DNA of 51,754 nt from a virus: positions 1-51,754 of IMG/VR virus record IMGVR_UViG_3300046488_000201. One strand, written 5' to 3'. Numbering within the stretch: position 1 is the first letter of the stretch; each line of letters starts with the position of its first letter. Of this stretch, positions 1 through 7,403 are shown piece by piece. The translations under genes and the position numbers were made by a program. Below the pieces are notes generated by a model. That model had not been told where the DNA came from, did no database searches, and worked only from the letters and a program-made list of their open reading frames with translations.

Positions 1-1
1 C

Positions 2-106
2 ACGGCGGCCGCGCGGAGGGCCGTCGAGATTCCGGGGCGCGCCGGCGCCCGGGCGCGAAAACCGGCGCCCCGTTTACGTCCCGTTGCCGGGTCTGGCGAA
101 GGTTAG
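2..106 (+). CDS. Integrase C-terminal end (continuation of the gene at the right edge)
   Basis: An open frame enters the window here and stops at TAG (104-106). Its start reads T-A-A-A-R-R-A-V-E-I, which is the kind of tail that follows the catalytic tyrosine in phage tyrosine recombinases. The plus-strand integrase that runs off the right edge ends ...EIYGEGSTA with the same last seven bases (CACGGCG) that open this window. Overlapping those seven bases keeps the frame and gives a protein of about 379 residues. This is a piece of one gene split by linearising a circular sequence. It is inferred from frame, motif and the 7-base match, not from a spanning read. Confidence 0.6.
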   Translation, partial: TAAARRAVEIPGRAGARARKPAPRLRPVAGSGEG

Positions 107-136
107 GCCGAAAAGACCAGCGTTTGAGGTTGTTGG

Positions 137-186
137 CCGCGTTCGCAACGCGGAGGTCGGGAGTTCGAGCCTCCTGCCGTCCACCA
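137..186 (+). other. attP core: 3' part of a tRNA-Ala(CGC) gene
   Basis: The sequence folds as the 3' half of a tRNA. It has an anticodon stem CCGCG/CGCGG (137-141, 149-153) around loop TTCGCAA (anticodon CGC, alanine), a five-base variable loop, a T arm with loop TTCGAGC (stem 159-163/171-175, one G-T pair), acceptor strand GCCGTCC, then A and CCA at 184-186. No 5' half is present: the GGACGGC needed to pair the acceptor strand is absent upstream. It lies 30 bases past the integrase stop. Phages that integrate into tRNA genes carry just such a 3' segment so that the host tRNA is rebuilt, so this is most likely the attP core. Confidence 0.75.
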
Positions 187-226
187 ACCTTCTTTCCCGC
201 CGGTATTGACCGATTTGCCTGTCGCA

Positions 227-249
227 GCCTCGGATCGCTCATCCGAGGC
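227..249. terminator. Hairpin between integrase/attP and late operon end
   Basis: A perfect 9-bp inverted repeat (GCCTCGGAT / ATCCGAGGC) encloses a 5-base loop. It lies between the plus-strand integrase and the 3' end of the minus-strand late operon, where a bidirectional terminator would be useful. There is no T-run on either strand, so it could also be an integrase accessory site. The rest of 187-466 holds no convincing gene. Confidence 0.35.
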
Positions 250-448
250 CGCCCCTGCCCTACCGAGAATTCCTAAGCGTTTCTGTGACCTTCGCTGAGC
301 TTCGTTTACGTTCGGACACACGGCATCCGGCCAGGTCGTGCTATGCTGGATCTCGGCCGGGCCGCCCCGCGGGGGAGCGGCAGAACGCGATCCGACGCGG
401 CCCTCATCCAGCCTCGACACCGGCGCGATCCCCCGCTGCACCCCACCG

Positions 449-469
449 CCTTCTACCTTCTGCCTTCTA
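449..469. repeat. Three tandem 7-bp CCTTCTR units
   Basis: CCTTCTA, CCTTCTG and CCTTCTA follow one another directly, ending at the stop of the last minus-strand gene. The distance to the tRNA-like core (about 265 bases) is long but possible for integrase arm-type sites. They may equally be chance low complexity. Confidence 0.3.
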
Positions 470-646
470 CTTCCCGTCCGCCGCGTCCTGCGCCCGCTTG
501 ATGCGCTCGTCGTAGAGCGCGTCGATCTCGAGCAGCTTCGCGTCGGGAATGCCGCTGCTCGCGAACAGGCCGCGCAGCGCCGGCCAAGCCACCTGACCCA
601 CGGCGACCAGTTCTTCGCCGATCTTCACGTATGCCAGCACGTCCAT
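467..646 (-). CDS. Small hypothetical protein, last gene of late operon (59 aa)
   Basis: It starts MDVLAYVKIGEELVA and ends with an acidic and basic helix (YDERIKRAQDAADGK). The ATG at 646 is one base after the stop of the gene before it, so translation is probably coupled. There is no signal peptide or clear membrane segment, and I recognise no family. It lies in the lysis-type tail end of the late operon, the only hint of a role. Confidence 0.6.
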   Translation of the reverse strand: MDVLAYVKIGEELVAVGQVAWPALRGLFASSGIPDAKLLEIDALYDERIKRAQDAADGK

Positions 647-647
647 G

Positions 648-1319
648 TCAGCCTCCGGTCGAGACGCCCGCGAGCGCCCCGAGAATGGCCTGCTCCACGA
701 CGGCGACTTTCGCGAGCAGGCCGTCTCGCGTCGCGCCACTGAGATACTGCGACAGATCGCGCGTGAGGTCGCCGAGCCGCTGGGTGATCGGCACCAGTTC
801 CGCCGGCGCGGGCATGCCGGGCTTCCAGGTCATCATCACGTGGTTGAAATCGCGACCGGCCTGCAGCGCGGGCACAAGCTTTTTGTTGATCGCCTGATGC
901 TGGGGCTGGGTGATCTGGCCAGCCGCATAGAGCGCGTTCTCCGCGTCCTGCACGGCGGCGAGCGCCGTATAAACGCCCACATCCGCGCCCCGCGCGACCT
1001 GCATCTGCTTCGGACTGCAGGCGGGCAGCCACATACCGAGCCCGAGAACGATGGCCAGGAATGCGGGCAGGACCCGTGGGGCGATGTTGCCGACGCCGGC
1101 GCCGGCCGGATCGTCCTTCGCGCGAAGTGGCGAGAGCCCGAGCTTGCCGCCGACGATCGTCAGCAGCAACAGGATCACGCTCAGCCTGGTCATGGCCATC
1201 GGGGTGAGCCAGATGGCGGCCGCCTGGTCGGGCGTCAGCGTCATCAACGCCTCGAGCACGAGCCACAGACCGCCGGCGCCGTAGAAGAGAATCCGCCAGA
1301 TCTTCGAGTCACGAGCCAT
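648..1319 (-). CDS. Membrane protein of the lysis region (223 aa)
   Basis: The N-terminal half has three hydrophobic stretches: around residues 8-25, 40-58 (SVILLLLTIVGGKLG) and 82-100 (PAFLAIVLGLGMWLPAC). The rest is soluble and helical. LPAC resembles a lipobox but is internal, so lipidation is unlikely. The start at 1319 is preferred over an ATG four codons upstream because GAGGTG sits 6 bases before it. The position after a DUF5675 gene and a single-span protein suggests a holin or envelope role, but no family is recognised. Confidence 0.6.
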   Translation of the reverse strand: MARDSKIWRILFYGAGGLWLVLEALMTLTPDQAAAIWLTPMAMTRLSVILLLLTIVGGKLGLSPLRAKDDPAGAGVGNIAPRVLPAFLAIVLGLGMWLPACSPKQMQVARGADVGVYTALAAVQDAENALYAAGQITQPQHQAINKKLVPALQAGRDFNHVMMTWKPGMPAPAELVPITQRLGDLTRDLSQYLSGATRDGLLAKVAVVEQAILGALAGVSTGG

Positions 1320-1355
1320 CACACACCTCATGTCGGGGGCAGGGAAAACGAATCG

Positions 1356-1556
1356 CTACACGCCAACGGGCTTGCCGTCGGGTGAATACAGTTGGGCGAT
1401 CTCTGCGATCTGCCGAACCTCGAACTGCTCACCGTCGCCGGCCTCGGCCTGGTTCTTGTGCAGCCGCGATACGACCGTCTCGATGTCGGGCGCCCGCATC
1501 GACCATTCCTCCTCGCCCTTGGCGGTGCGGACGCTCATGAAGAACAACTTGTCCAT
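1356..1556 (-). CDS. Small hypothetical protein (66 aa)
   Basis: A soluble, charged 66-residue protein that begins MDKLFFMSVRTAKGEEEW and ends YSPDGKPVGV. It lies 14 bases after the zinc-ribbon gene and in the same direction, consistent with the operon. There are no membrane segments, cysteine motifs or repeats. No function can be given. Confidence 0.55.
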   Translation of the reverse strand: MDKLFFMSVRTAKGEEEWSMRAPDIETVVSRLHKNQAEAGDGEQFEVRQIAEIAQLYSPDGKPVGV

Positions 1557-1570
1557 CGGGGAGCCTCACT

Positions 1571-1768
1571 TCATGGCGCGGGGGACGTTGCCACCTTGAT
1601 GATGCTCGGATTCAACACCCCGACCGCCGACGGCGCCTTCGTCTGGGTCACCGTGACCCGATACTCCGCGTGGCAGTGGCGGCAGACCACGTGCCCGTCG
1701 CGGACGAGCACATTGAACTTGCAGTTTCGACAGACGATCAGATCGACGATGCGCGCGGCGGAATTCAT
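1571..1768 (-). CDS. Small zinc-ribbon protein (65 aa)
   Basis: Two CxxC pairs (CRNC and CRHC, about residues 13-33) are spaced as in a zinc ribbon. A short tail follows. The start at 1768 overlaps the stop of the preceding DUF5675 gene by ATGA, which fixes this start against a longer frame. Such small ribbons are common in phage operons and may bind nucleic acid or protein. The function is unknown. Confidence 0.55.
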   Translation of the reverse strand: MNSAARIVDLIVCRNCKFNVLVRDGHVVCRHCHAEYRVTVTQTKAPSAVGVLNPSIIKVATSPAP

Positions 1769-2205
1769 ACGCTCGCCACCGCGGCCGCGTTGCGCACCTC
1801 GATCGTGACCCGCTCGCCCGCAGCGATCGCCGCCTCGATGCGCGGCTGGATCTTGTCGCACGCCTCACGCGAGCGTCCGACCGACTCGCCGTCGGTGCTC
1901 ATGCCGAGCAGGACGCAGCCCTCCGTGTCCTGGTCGGTGTTGCCAGGATGGATCCGGATGCCACTGAAGCCGGGCACATCGACGAGCAGCGGCAGCGGAC
2001 GTCCGAAGCGTGCGCTCATCGTGATGACGACCTGGTAGACGCCAGCGGGGATCGCGGTCGCGCCGAGGATCTTCACGCCGACGGGCCTGGCGACGTCCTC
2101 GCAGGTAAAGCAGAGGCCGTGCGCGCCGCCGTTCGGAAGCAACTCGAACAGCTGCCCGATCGTGCTGTGGGGTCCCGATCGACGTCGCTGCAGCAAGAGG
2201 TTCAT
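1765..2205 (-). CDS. DUF5675 family protein, possible cell-wall enzyme (146 aa)
   Basis: The protein has the layout of DUF5675: HGLCFTCEDV near residue 30, IPAGVYQVVI around 50, then GIRIHPGNTDQDTEGCVLLG around 85-105. The His followed by a Gly-Cys centre resembles the His/Cys arrangement of L,D-transpeptidase-like folds. That is my reading of the motif, not an established activity. The start at 2205 is set by the ATGA overlap with the gene before it. It sits with membrane proteins at the end of the late operon, where lysis genes usually lie, so a peptidoglycan role is plausible. Confidence 0.7.
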   Translation of the reverse strand: MNLLLQRRRSGPHSTIGQLFELLPNGGAHGLCFTCEDVARPVGVKILGATAIPAGVYQVVITMSARFGRPLPLLVDVPGFSGIRIHPGNTDQDTEGCVLLGMSTDGESVGRSREACDKIQPRIEAAIAAGERVTIEVRNAAAVASV

Positions 2206-2627
2206 TTCACCACTCCCGCGTCGAGCAGATGGTGCACCACGCTCGCGAGCGCCTGCACCGCCGTGAAGACGGCATAGGCCAGTGCCGAAAGACTCACCCC
2301 GGCCGCGACCTTCACTCGGTTGTCGCGCCAGTTGATCGGCCCGCGGCTGGGCGGCTGGGGGCCACCATCCTCCAGGAGCGCCCGGTGCACTTCCAATTGC
2401 GCGCACCCGTGGAGACGGACGTCCGTCGCGATCTCTTCGTTCTTCGAGATCCGCCCGTTGGCCACATCCTGGCGCGCATGGACGCCGGAGAATCCGTCCG
2501 CGATGAACTGGCGGAGGTCGGCCAGATGCGTCTGCGCCGCCTGGAAGCGCTCATCGAGTCGAGCATCCAGTCCGCGAGCGAATCGGTCGAACTCGGCGGA
2601 GGAAATCAAGTCGCGTTCTCCTGCCAT
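2202..2627 (-). CDS. Coiled-coil protein with C-terminal membrane span (141 aa)
   Basis: Residues 1-70 are charged and predicted helical (FDRFARGLDARLDERFQAA). A single hydrophobic segment lies near the C-terminus (VSLSALAYAVFTAVQALASVV, about 110-130). AGGAG stands 8 bases before the ATG. A helical cytoplasmic part plus a C-terminal anchor next to a possible wall enzyme suits a holin-like or anchoring protein. No named family is recognised. Confidence 0.65.
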   Translation of the reverse strand: MAGERDLISSAEFDRFARGLDARLDERFQAAQTHLADLRQFIADGFSGVHARQDVANGRISKNEEIATDVRLHGCAQLEVHRALLEDGGPQPPSRGPINWRDNRVKVAAGVSLSALAYAVFTAVQALASVVHHLLDAGVVK

Positions 2628-2680
2628 GAGTCGGGCTCCTCGTCTGTCGTCGTGACGGGCGGCAACTCCCCGGTCGTCGG

Positions 2681-4765
2681 TTATCGGCCGGCCCAGTCGT
2701 GGATCGTGCGCGTCGCGATCGCGGCTTGGTCACCGCCCTCGACGAACAGCACCCGCACGAGGTGGACGCTCTCCTGCCAGGCGAGGTGACGCGACGGCCT
2801 CGACACCGACACCATCAGGTCGTCGTAGTGCGCGATCGCCTTCTGCATCGTGCCCACGTCGGGCAGGTCAGGCCCCGGCCCAGGCGCCGGCTTCGCCGGC
2901 GCGAGGCGGTTGATCGCCTCGACCAGCGGCTGCTGCGCTTCCTGCACGGCGGCGACCACATCTTCCTTCGTCACGTCATCCTCCGGAACGATGATGGCCG
3001 GCGGCACGCCGCCCATCGCGTGAAAGAACGCTTCGTGCCAGGGCCGCAGGACGCCCGCATATGTGCGCGTCCCACCTGGGCGTGAATAGGCGAAGCGGAA
3101 CAGGCCCTGCACGCGCGCGTCATCTCGCGCGACGTCGGCATAGACCGGCTGCAACGCCGCCAAGGTCGTCGGCACCCGCGTCGCGCCCCATGCCCCGCTG
3201 CGGTCGTAATCCTGCGCCACGAGGTAGACCGGCACGTTCCCCGGGACGAGCGCGAGCTGGCGGGCCAGGAGATCACGCAACTGCTGCTGCGCCTCCGCGA
3301 TCGTGTCCGGCGAGGCGGGCCCGAGATAGCCGCGGATCTGCACCGCGTGGCAGCCGACCGGCATCCGCCAGCTGCCCGTGCTGATGTCCCCGTCGAAATA
3401 GGCCGAGATGACGCGCGGCGCGAGCCCGTGGGCCTCGAGGAGCGCCGCGGCCGCCGCCGCATGCGCTTCACAGCGGGCGACGTAGCTGTCCCATCCGCTG
3501 ACGCCGGCTTCGGCCTCGGCCGACACGCCGACGCCGGCACAATGGTCCCAGTACGGCGCGGCGCATGCGATCGACGCCTCGCACGAGTCGATGAGGAAAT
3601 GCTTGCCGAGCGCCACGATCTCCCGGATCGCCTGGGTCGTCAGCGCCACCGGGTCCTGACCGCCGCCGAGGTCGAAATCGCCCGCGCTCGCGCCGAGCAG
3701 CGCGCCCGTCGCGGCCCCGGCCAGGGCCTCAACCACGTAATCGCCATCCGGGTGCATCGCGTCGCGATAGCGGCCGGCGACCTTGTAATACAGGATCTCG
3801 AGCGGCCGGCCGATTGGCGCGACGTGCACCGGCAGCGGCGACTCGCCCAGAATCGGCTGGCGTGGCGCGTCGTAGGGAACCGCGTGATAGACGGTCAGCT
3901 GGCCCCTGTCATCCGTGCCGGCGACCGTCCAGCCCCTGGGTCCCGCAGCGACGTCCAGATCGAGCCCGGCCATCGGCAGGCGCACACACGTCGGGTCGCC
4001 CTTGGGCCGGCCGAGCACGAGCACGCCCGCCGGACCGTAGCTGAAGGTCCAGACCCACGGCACGCCAGCGACCTCGACCAGGACCGCGATGGTTTCCGTC
4101 ATCGGCGCGGTCGTCGAGAGGTTCACCCGCTCGACCTGGCCGTCCGGGTAGGACAGCCAGATGTCCGTCCCAGTCTGGTAGGACAGCACGCCGCCGGCGA
4201 ACACGCGCCGGAAGTTGATCGCGCCGGAAATCTCGCGGTACTGCGTCCCGTCGATCTTCATGACCGCCGAGGGCCACCCCTTCGCATCGTCCCGCACCTG
4301 GAACCCGAGCCACTCGCCGTCGAGCGACAAACCCCCGGCCGGCACCGGCATCGCGAATGGCCTGCCGTCCACCACGTAGCGGAATCCACCCGGTCCCCCG
4401 AGCACGGACGCCCAATGCCCGTGCGACGCCCCCAGCGTGTTGCCGGCACAGTCGGTCGGGTCGTCGAGCGGCACTTGCTCGCGCGTCCAGGCCGCCACGG
4501 CGCCGGCGTGATCCTCGACGGGCCGGATCTTCCACAGTTCGCCGGTCCACGATCCGCCGCTGCGCACGCCGCTGATACAGAGCGTCGTCTCCTCGATCCA
4601 GCCCATCGCCGCGCCGTCCATGATGTCGTGCTCGACGGGTGCGCCGGACGGGTCCTCGAGATCCACGATGCAGACGTGTTGATTCCCGTAGGCGACGTAG
4701 CGCCCAGAAGGACTTACCCTCGGGAACCAGCCGTTATTCGTCTGACGTGGGCTCCACGGCTGCAT
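2681..4765 (-). CDS. Beta-propeller plus glycoside-hydrolase-like tail protein (694 aa)
   Basis: The first roughly 300 residues look like propeller blades: repeated short strands with GRYVAYG, DGEWLGFQV, GTDIWLSYPDG and aromatic turns. The second half resembles a TIM-barrel glycosidase-like domain (FLIDSCEAS, VISAYFDGDISTGSW, VPVYLVAQDYDRSG, GLFRFAYSRPGG). The last 100 residues have a proline-rich linker and a helix. ATG 4765 is one base past the stop of the exported-protein gene, so the longer upstream frame is not used. It belongs to the tail-tip block and probably binds or cleaves a surface glycan. The catalytic acids cannot be assigned with confidence, and it may be a lectin rather than an enzyme. 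Confidence 0.7.
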   Translation of the reverse strand: MQPWSPRQTNNGWFPRVSPSGRYVAYGNQHVCIVDLEDPSGAPVEHDIMDGAAMGWIEETTLCISGVRSGGSWTGELWKIRPVEDHAGAVAAWTREQVPLDDPTDCAGNTLGASHGHWASVLGGPGGFRYVVDGRPFAMPVPAGGLSLDGEWLGFQVRDDAKGWPSAVMKIDGTQYREISGAINFRRVFAGGVLSYQTGTDIWLSYPDGQVERVNLSTTAPMTETIAVLVEVAGVPWVWTFSYGPAGVLVLGRPKGDPTCVRLPMAGLDLDVAAGPRGWTVAGTDDRGQLTVYHAVPYDAPRQPILGESPLPVHVAPIGRPLEILYYKVAGRYRDAMHPDGDYVVEALAGAATGALLGASAGDFDLGGGQDPVALTTQAIREIVALGKHFLIDSCEASIACAAPYWDHCAGVGVSAEAEAGVSGWDSYVARCEAHAAAAAALLEAHGLAPRVISAYFDGDISTGSWRMPVGCHAVQIRGYLGPASPDTIAEAQQQLRDLLARQLALVPGNVPVYLVAQDYDRSGAWGATRVPTTLAALQPVYADVARDDARVQGLFRFAYSRPGGTRTYAGVLRPWHEAFFHAMGGVPPAIIVPEDDVTKEDVVAAVQEAQQPLVEAINRLAPAKPAPGPGPDLPDVGTMQKAIAHYDDLMVSVSRPSRHLAWQESVHLVRVLFVEGGDQAAIATRTIHDWAGR

Positions 4766-4766
4766 G

Positions 4767-5144
4767 TCAGTCTCCCGGGCCCTTCGGCGCGGCCGGTTTC
4801 GCGGGCGGCTCCAGTTTCGGCGCCGGCACGATCGCCAGCTTTCCGTCCTGCCCCCATTGCAGCGTCGCCCCGGGCTTGTCCTTGAGCAGGTCGCCCGCGA
4901 GCAGCGCCAGCCGCAGCTGTGCCACCTGGCCCTGTAGGTCGGCGATCTGCCGGTCCTTGTCGGCAATGAGCGCGGACGTCCTGAGCCCCTGGGCGGTCGC
5001 CTGCTGCTCGTCAGAGATGGCAAGCAATGCATTTGCAGTGGCGGTGCCCGGCGTGATGCCGGCCTGGACCTTCGGCTTCTCCTGCGCCCAGCCGGCGCCC
5101 GCGAGCGCCACCAGAAGCACCGTACAGATAAGAATCAGTCTCAT
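4767..5144 (-). CDS. Exported coiled-coil protein with Sec signal peptide (125 aa)
   Basis: MRLILICTVLLVALAGAGWAQ is a standard Sec signal peptide with a cut after A-x-A-like GWA. A coiled coil follows (DKDRQIADLQGQVAQLRLAL, about 62-82), then a Pro/Lys-rich tail. GGAGG lies 9 bases before the ATG. A periplasmic coiled coil near lysis genes could be a spanin-type protein, though it has no lipobox and no paired inner-membrane partner overlaps it. It faces the plus-strand lipoprotein gene across 48 bases that may hold divergent promoters. Confidence 0.65.
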   Translation of the reverse strand: MRLILICTVLLVALAGAGWAQEKPKVQAGITPGTATANALLAISDEQQATAQGLRTSALIADKDRQIADLQGQVAQLRLALLAGDLLKDKPGATLQWGQDGKLAIVPAPKLEPPAKPAAPKGPGD

Positions 5145-5192
5145 GTCGCTTCCCCTCCAGAAACGCGCTACCCTCTTACTCGGAGGTGCGCG

Positions 5193-5528
5193 ATGCGGTC
5201 GTTCTTACTCGCCGTCGTTGCCGTCATTTTCCTCACCGCCTGCGGTTCCTCGGCGACGGCTCCGGGCGCCCCTCCCTCGGTTCGGTTCTTTGCTGCCGAC
5301 AAGACCACGATCGCGGCCGGTGAAACGACGACGTTGCGGTGGACGATCGTCGGCGGAGAGTCTCACGAACTCTCTTATGTCGGTGCAGTGTCGGCTGTCG
5401 ATACCTGCGACGTCCATCCAGCCACCTCGACCACCTACGTGCTGACCGCTCGCAATCGTGCGGGCGAGGTCACCCAGTCCGTTACCGTCGCGGTCCTCGC
5501 AATTCGCCCGCACCTGCCGGCTCGGTAA
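5193..5528 (+). CDS. Lipoprotein with Ig-like fold, lysogeny-conversion (moron) candidate (111 aa)
   Basis: MRSFLLAVVAVIFLTAC is a lipoprotein signal with lipobox LTAC, so Cys17 would be lipidated. The mature part is a short beta protein of Ig-like type (TTIAAGETTTLRWTIVGG, then TSTTYVLTARNRAGEVTQSV). GGAGGTG precedes the start. It is the only plus-strand gene inside a long minus-strand block, and its end overlaps the convergent fibre gene by 47 bases. That fits an independently expressed prophage gene acting at the cell envelope, for example in exclusion of other phages. The exact role is unknown. Confidence 0.7.
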   Translation: MRSFLLAVVAVIFLTACGSSATAPGAPPSVRFFAADKTTIAAGETTTLRWTIVGGESHELSYVGAVSAVDTCDVHPATSTTYVLTARNRAGEVTQSVTVAVLAIRPHLPAR

Positions 5529-7401
5529 TCCCTCCCGCGCGCAATTGAGAGACGAGCGACCGCAGCGCCGAGACCTCTGCCCGCAGATCCACGAGATCGC
5601 GAGTGAGACTGGAGAGAGGTGCCGGCGTGTCGCAATTGAATGACACGACGAAGCCTCGCTCGATCGTCCAGCCATTCACGAACGAGCCGCTGCTGCAACC
5701 ACTCGTCTCGTTCAAACCGTTGTCTTTGTAGTAGAAGAAGTGATTGCCGGACGAATAGACGACCGGCCAGTCGCCCGAACTCGTGGCGTCCGGATCGTTG
5801 TAGATCTTGTCAACGTAGATCTGGCCCCAGTGCGCCGACCACTCCCCAAGTGAGCCGCCACTATTCGAGAAGGCCGCGGCGGTGCCAGCGCCCGTCCTGA
5901 AATAGTAGGAGTTAGCACCTCCGCCGGTGTCGAGACGGAACATGCCTGGAGACACGATGGTGACGTAGTCGTTGGTTCCGCCGCCGTATTGCTCCATGTA
6001 GGCGAGACCAGAGCCGTCGTGGCCGATGAACCCGTAGTAGTAGTCATTGTTCGGCCAACCCGCGCCTGTCGATTGCGGAGCGATTTTCAGGCCGTGGCCA
6101 TCCATCCGGGCCAGCGTCGTGCCGCTCGAGTCGACGGAGCGCAGGTTCGTGCCGTCCATGAGCGCGCGCGCCCCGCTCGCCGCCGTCTGGATCGTTGCGC
6201 CGGTTACCGTTCCGGCCGTGATGGTGCCAAGGTCGGCGGCGATCGCCGAGAGCGTCGAGACGTTCATCTTCCCGGCCGTTATGGTACTCGCCGCAATCTC
6301 GTTCGCCGTGATCGTCGACGCCGCGATCTGAGACGCGGTGATCGTGTTCGAGGCGATCTGCGTCGCGGTGACAGTTCCAGTCGTGATGTTCCCGCCGTTG
6401 ATGGCCGTGATGCCCGACCCGTCACCGGTGAATGTGGCTGTCGCGCCGGGCCCGATCGTGACGCGCGCGGTTCCGGCGGAGTCATAGATGTTGATCCCGT
6501 TCGTTGGCTCGATCGTGAGTCGATTGCCGGCGGGCGTTCCGAACCCACAGCCGTAGATGTTCGTGGCGTAGCCATAGAGCCCGTTCAGGTTGCCGCAGGC
6601 CCAGCGCGTGGCCACGTCGGAGAACGTCGTCCCCGTGCGCACCAGGCCCTCGAGTGTAGGCCCGTAGGCGCGGCCGAGAATCCCTACGCCCGCGCGCTGG
6701 TCGATGAACCCCGCGCCCGTTGTGCCAGTGTCCACGACGGCGTCACCGGTATACCAACTGTTCGCGCCGGTGCCGTCGAGATTACGCGTCACCGAGTAGG
6801 TGTAGGGCCCGGCGCCGGACGCTCCGCTTGCGACGGCCATCCATTCCACGTTGCCGTTGGCCTGCAGCCATATCCGATCGCCGTTGACCAGATTGTTGTG
6901 CTTGACGCTGATCGAGGTCGCGCCGGCCGTGAGATCCGCGGCCAGGTAGGTCGTCGGCGCGGTCAGGAGCTCGCCGCCGATCGTGGAGCGCACGCTCGTC
7001 GCGATGAGCGTCTGGACGTTCAGTTCGTCGAGGTAGGCCGTGCGGAGCTTCAGCGCGGCCGCGCCGATGTCACTCGTCCACGCGGTCGACGCGAGGATGT
7101 GCCCTCCGAACGTCTGGTCGTAGGCCCCGAAGGTATTCGCTCGATCGGTGCGGACGTTCCCCGTCCGCGTCCAGGTGCCGGAGACCTTGGTCCAGATGAT
7201 GGCGCCAGGAAACTGCAGATAGACATCGCCATCCGCGCCGGCCGACGGATCCGCCGCGCCGAATGACACCGCGGGGCCCTTCGTCGTGCGGTCGCTCATG
7301 AACTGGATGATCTTCGGATAGACGATGCCTGCAACCTGGGCCTGCACCTGGCTGGTCATCATCACGAGCACGACCGCCGCACCAAAGAGCAGTCGTCGCA
7401 T
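5482..7401 (-). CDS. Tail fibre protein with N-terminal signal peptide (639 aa)
   Basis: Start 7401 gives MRRLLFGAAVVLVMMTSQVQAQ, a clear Sec signal; the stop of the hub gene is 3 bases away, supporting this start. The middle (about 290-370) has repeats of the form AS-T-I-T-A-N-E-I and G-T-I-T-A-G-T-V, typical of the rod part of phage central fibres. The C-terminal region is Gly/Tyr-rich (NNDYYYGFIGHDG, GNHFFYYKDNG) and ends in a heptad-like helix (LVDLRAEVSALRSLV). It follows the hub gene and probably forms a receptor-binding fibre. A signal peptide on a virion fibre is unusual. Confidence 0.8.
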   Translation of the reverse strand: MRRLLFGAAVVLVMMTSQVQAQVAGIVYPKIIQFMSDRTTKGPAVSFGAADPSAGADGDVYLQFPGAIIWTKVSGTWTRTGNVRTDRANTFGAYDQTFGGHILASTAWTSDIGAAALKLRTAYLDELNVQTLIATSVRSTIGGELLTAPTTYLAADLTAGATSISVKHNNLVNGDRIWLQANGNVEWMAVASGASGAGPYTYSVTRNLDGTGANSWYTGDAVVDTGTTGAGFIDQRAGVGILGRAYGPTLEGLVRTGTTFSDVATRWACGNLNGLYGYATNIYGCGFGTPAGNRLTIEPTNGINIYDSAGTARVTIGPGATATFTGDGSGITAINGGNITTGTVTATQIASNTITASQIAASTITANEIAASTITAGKMNVSTLSAIAADLGTITAGTVTGATIQTAASGARALMDGTNLRSVDSSGTTLARMDGHGLKIAPQSTGAGWPNNDYYYGFIGHDGSGLAYMEQYGGGTNDYVTIVSPGMFRLDTGGGANSYYFRTGAGTAAAFSNSGGSLGEWSAHWGQIYVDKIYNDPDATSSGDWPVVYSSGNHFFYYKDNGLNETSGCSSGSFVNGWTIERGFVVSFNCDTPAPLSSLTRDLVDLRAEVSALRSLVSQLRAGGITEPAGAGELRGPRR

Positions 7402-7403
7402 GG

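Noticed and set aside
103-190. A complete tRNA gene
   Set aside because: Only the anticodon-to-CCA half folds; no 5' acceptor strand or D arm pairs. It is read as an attachment site.
3347-4885. Long plus-strand open frame (512 codons) opposite the tail protein
   Set aside because: It is an antisense shadow in GC-rich DNA: the minus-strand protein shows domains and signal/overlap logic, while this frame is Arg/Pro-rich and without motifs. The same holds for other long plus-strand frames over minus genes.
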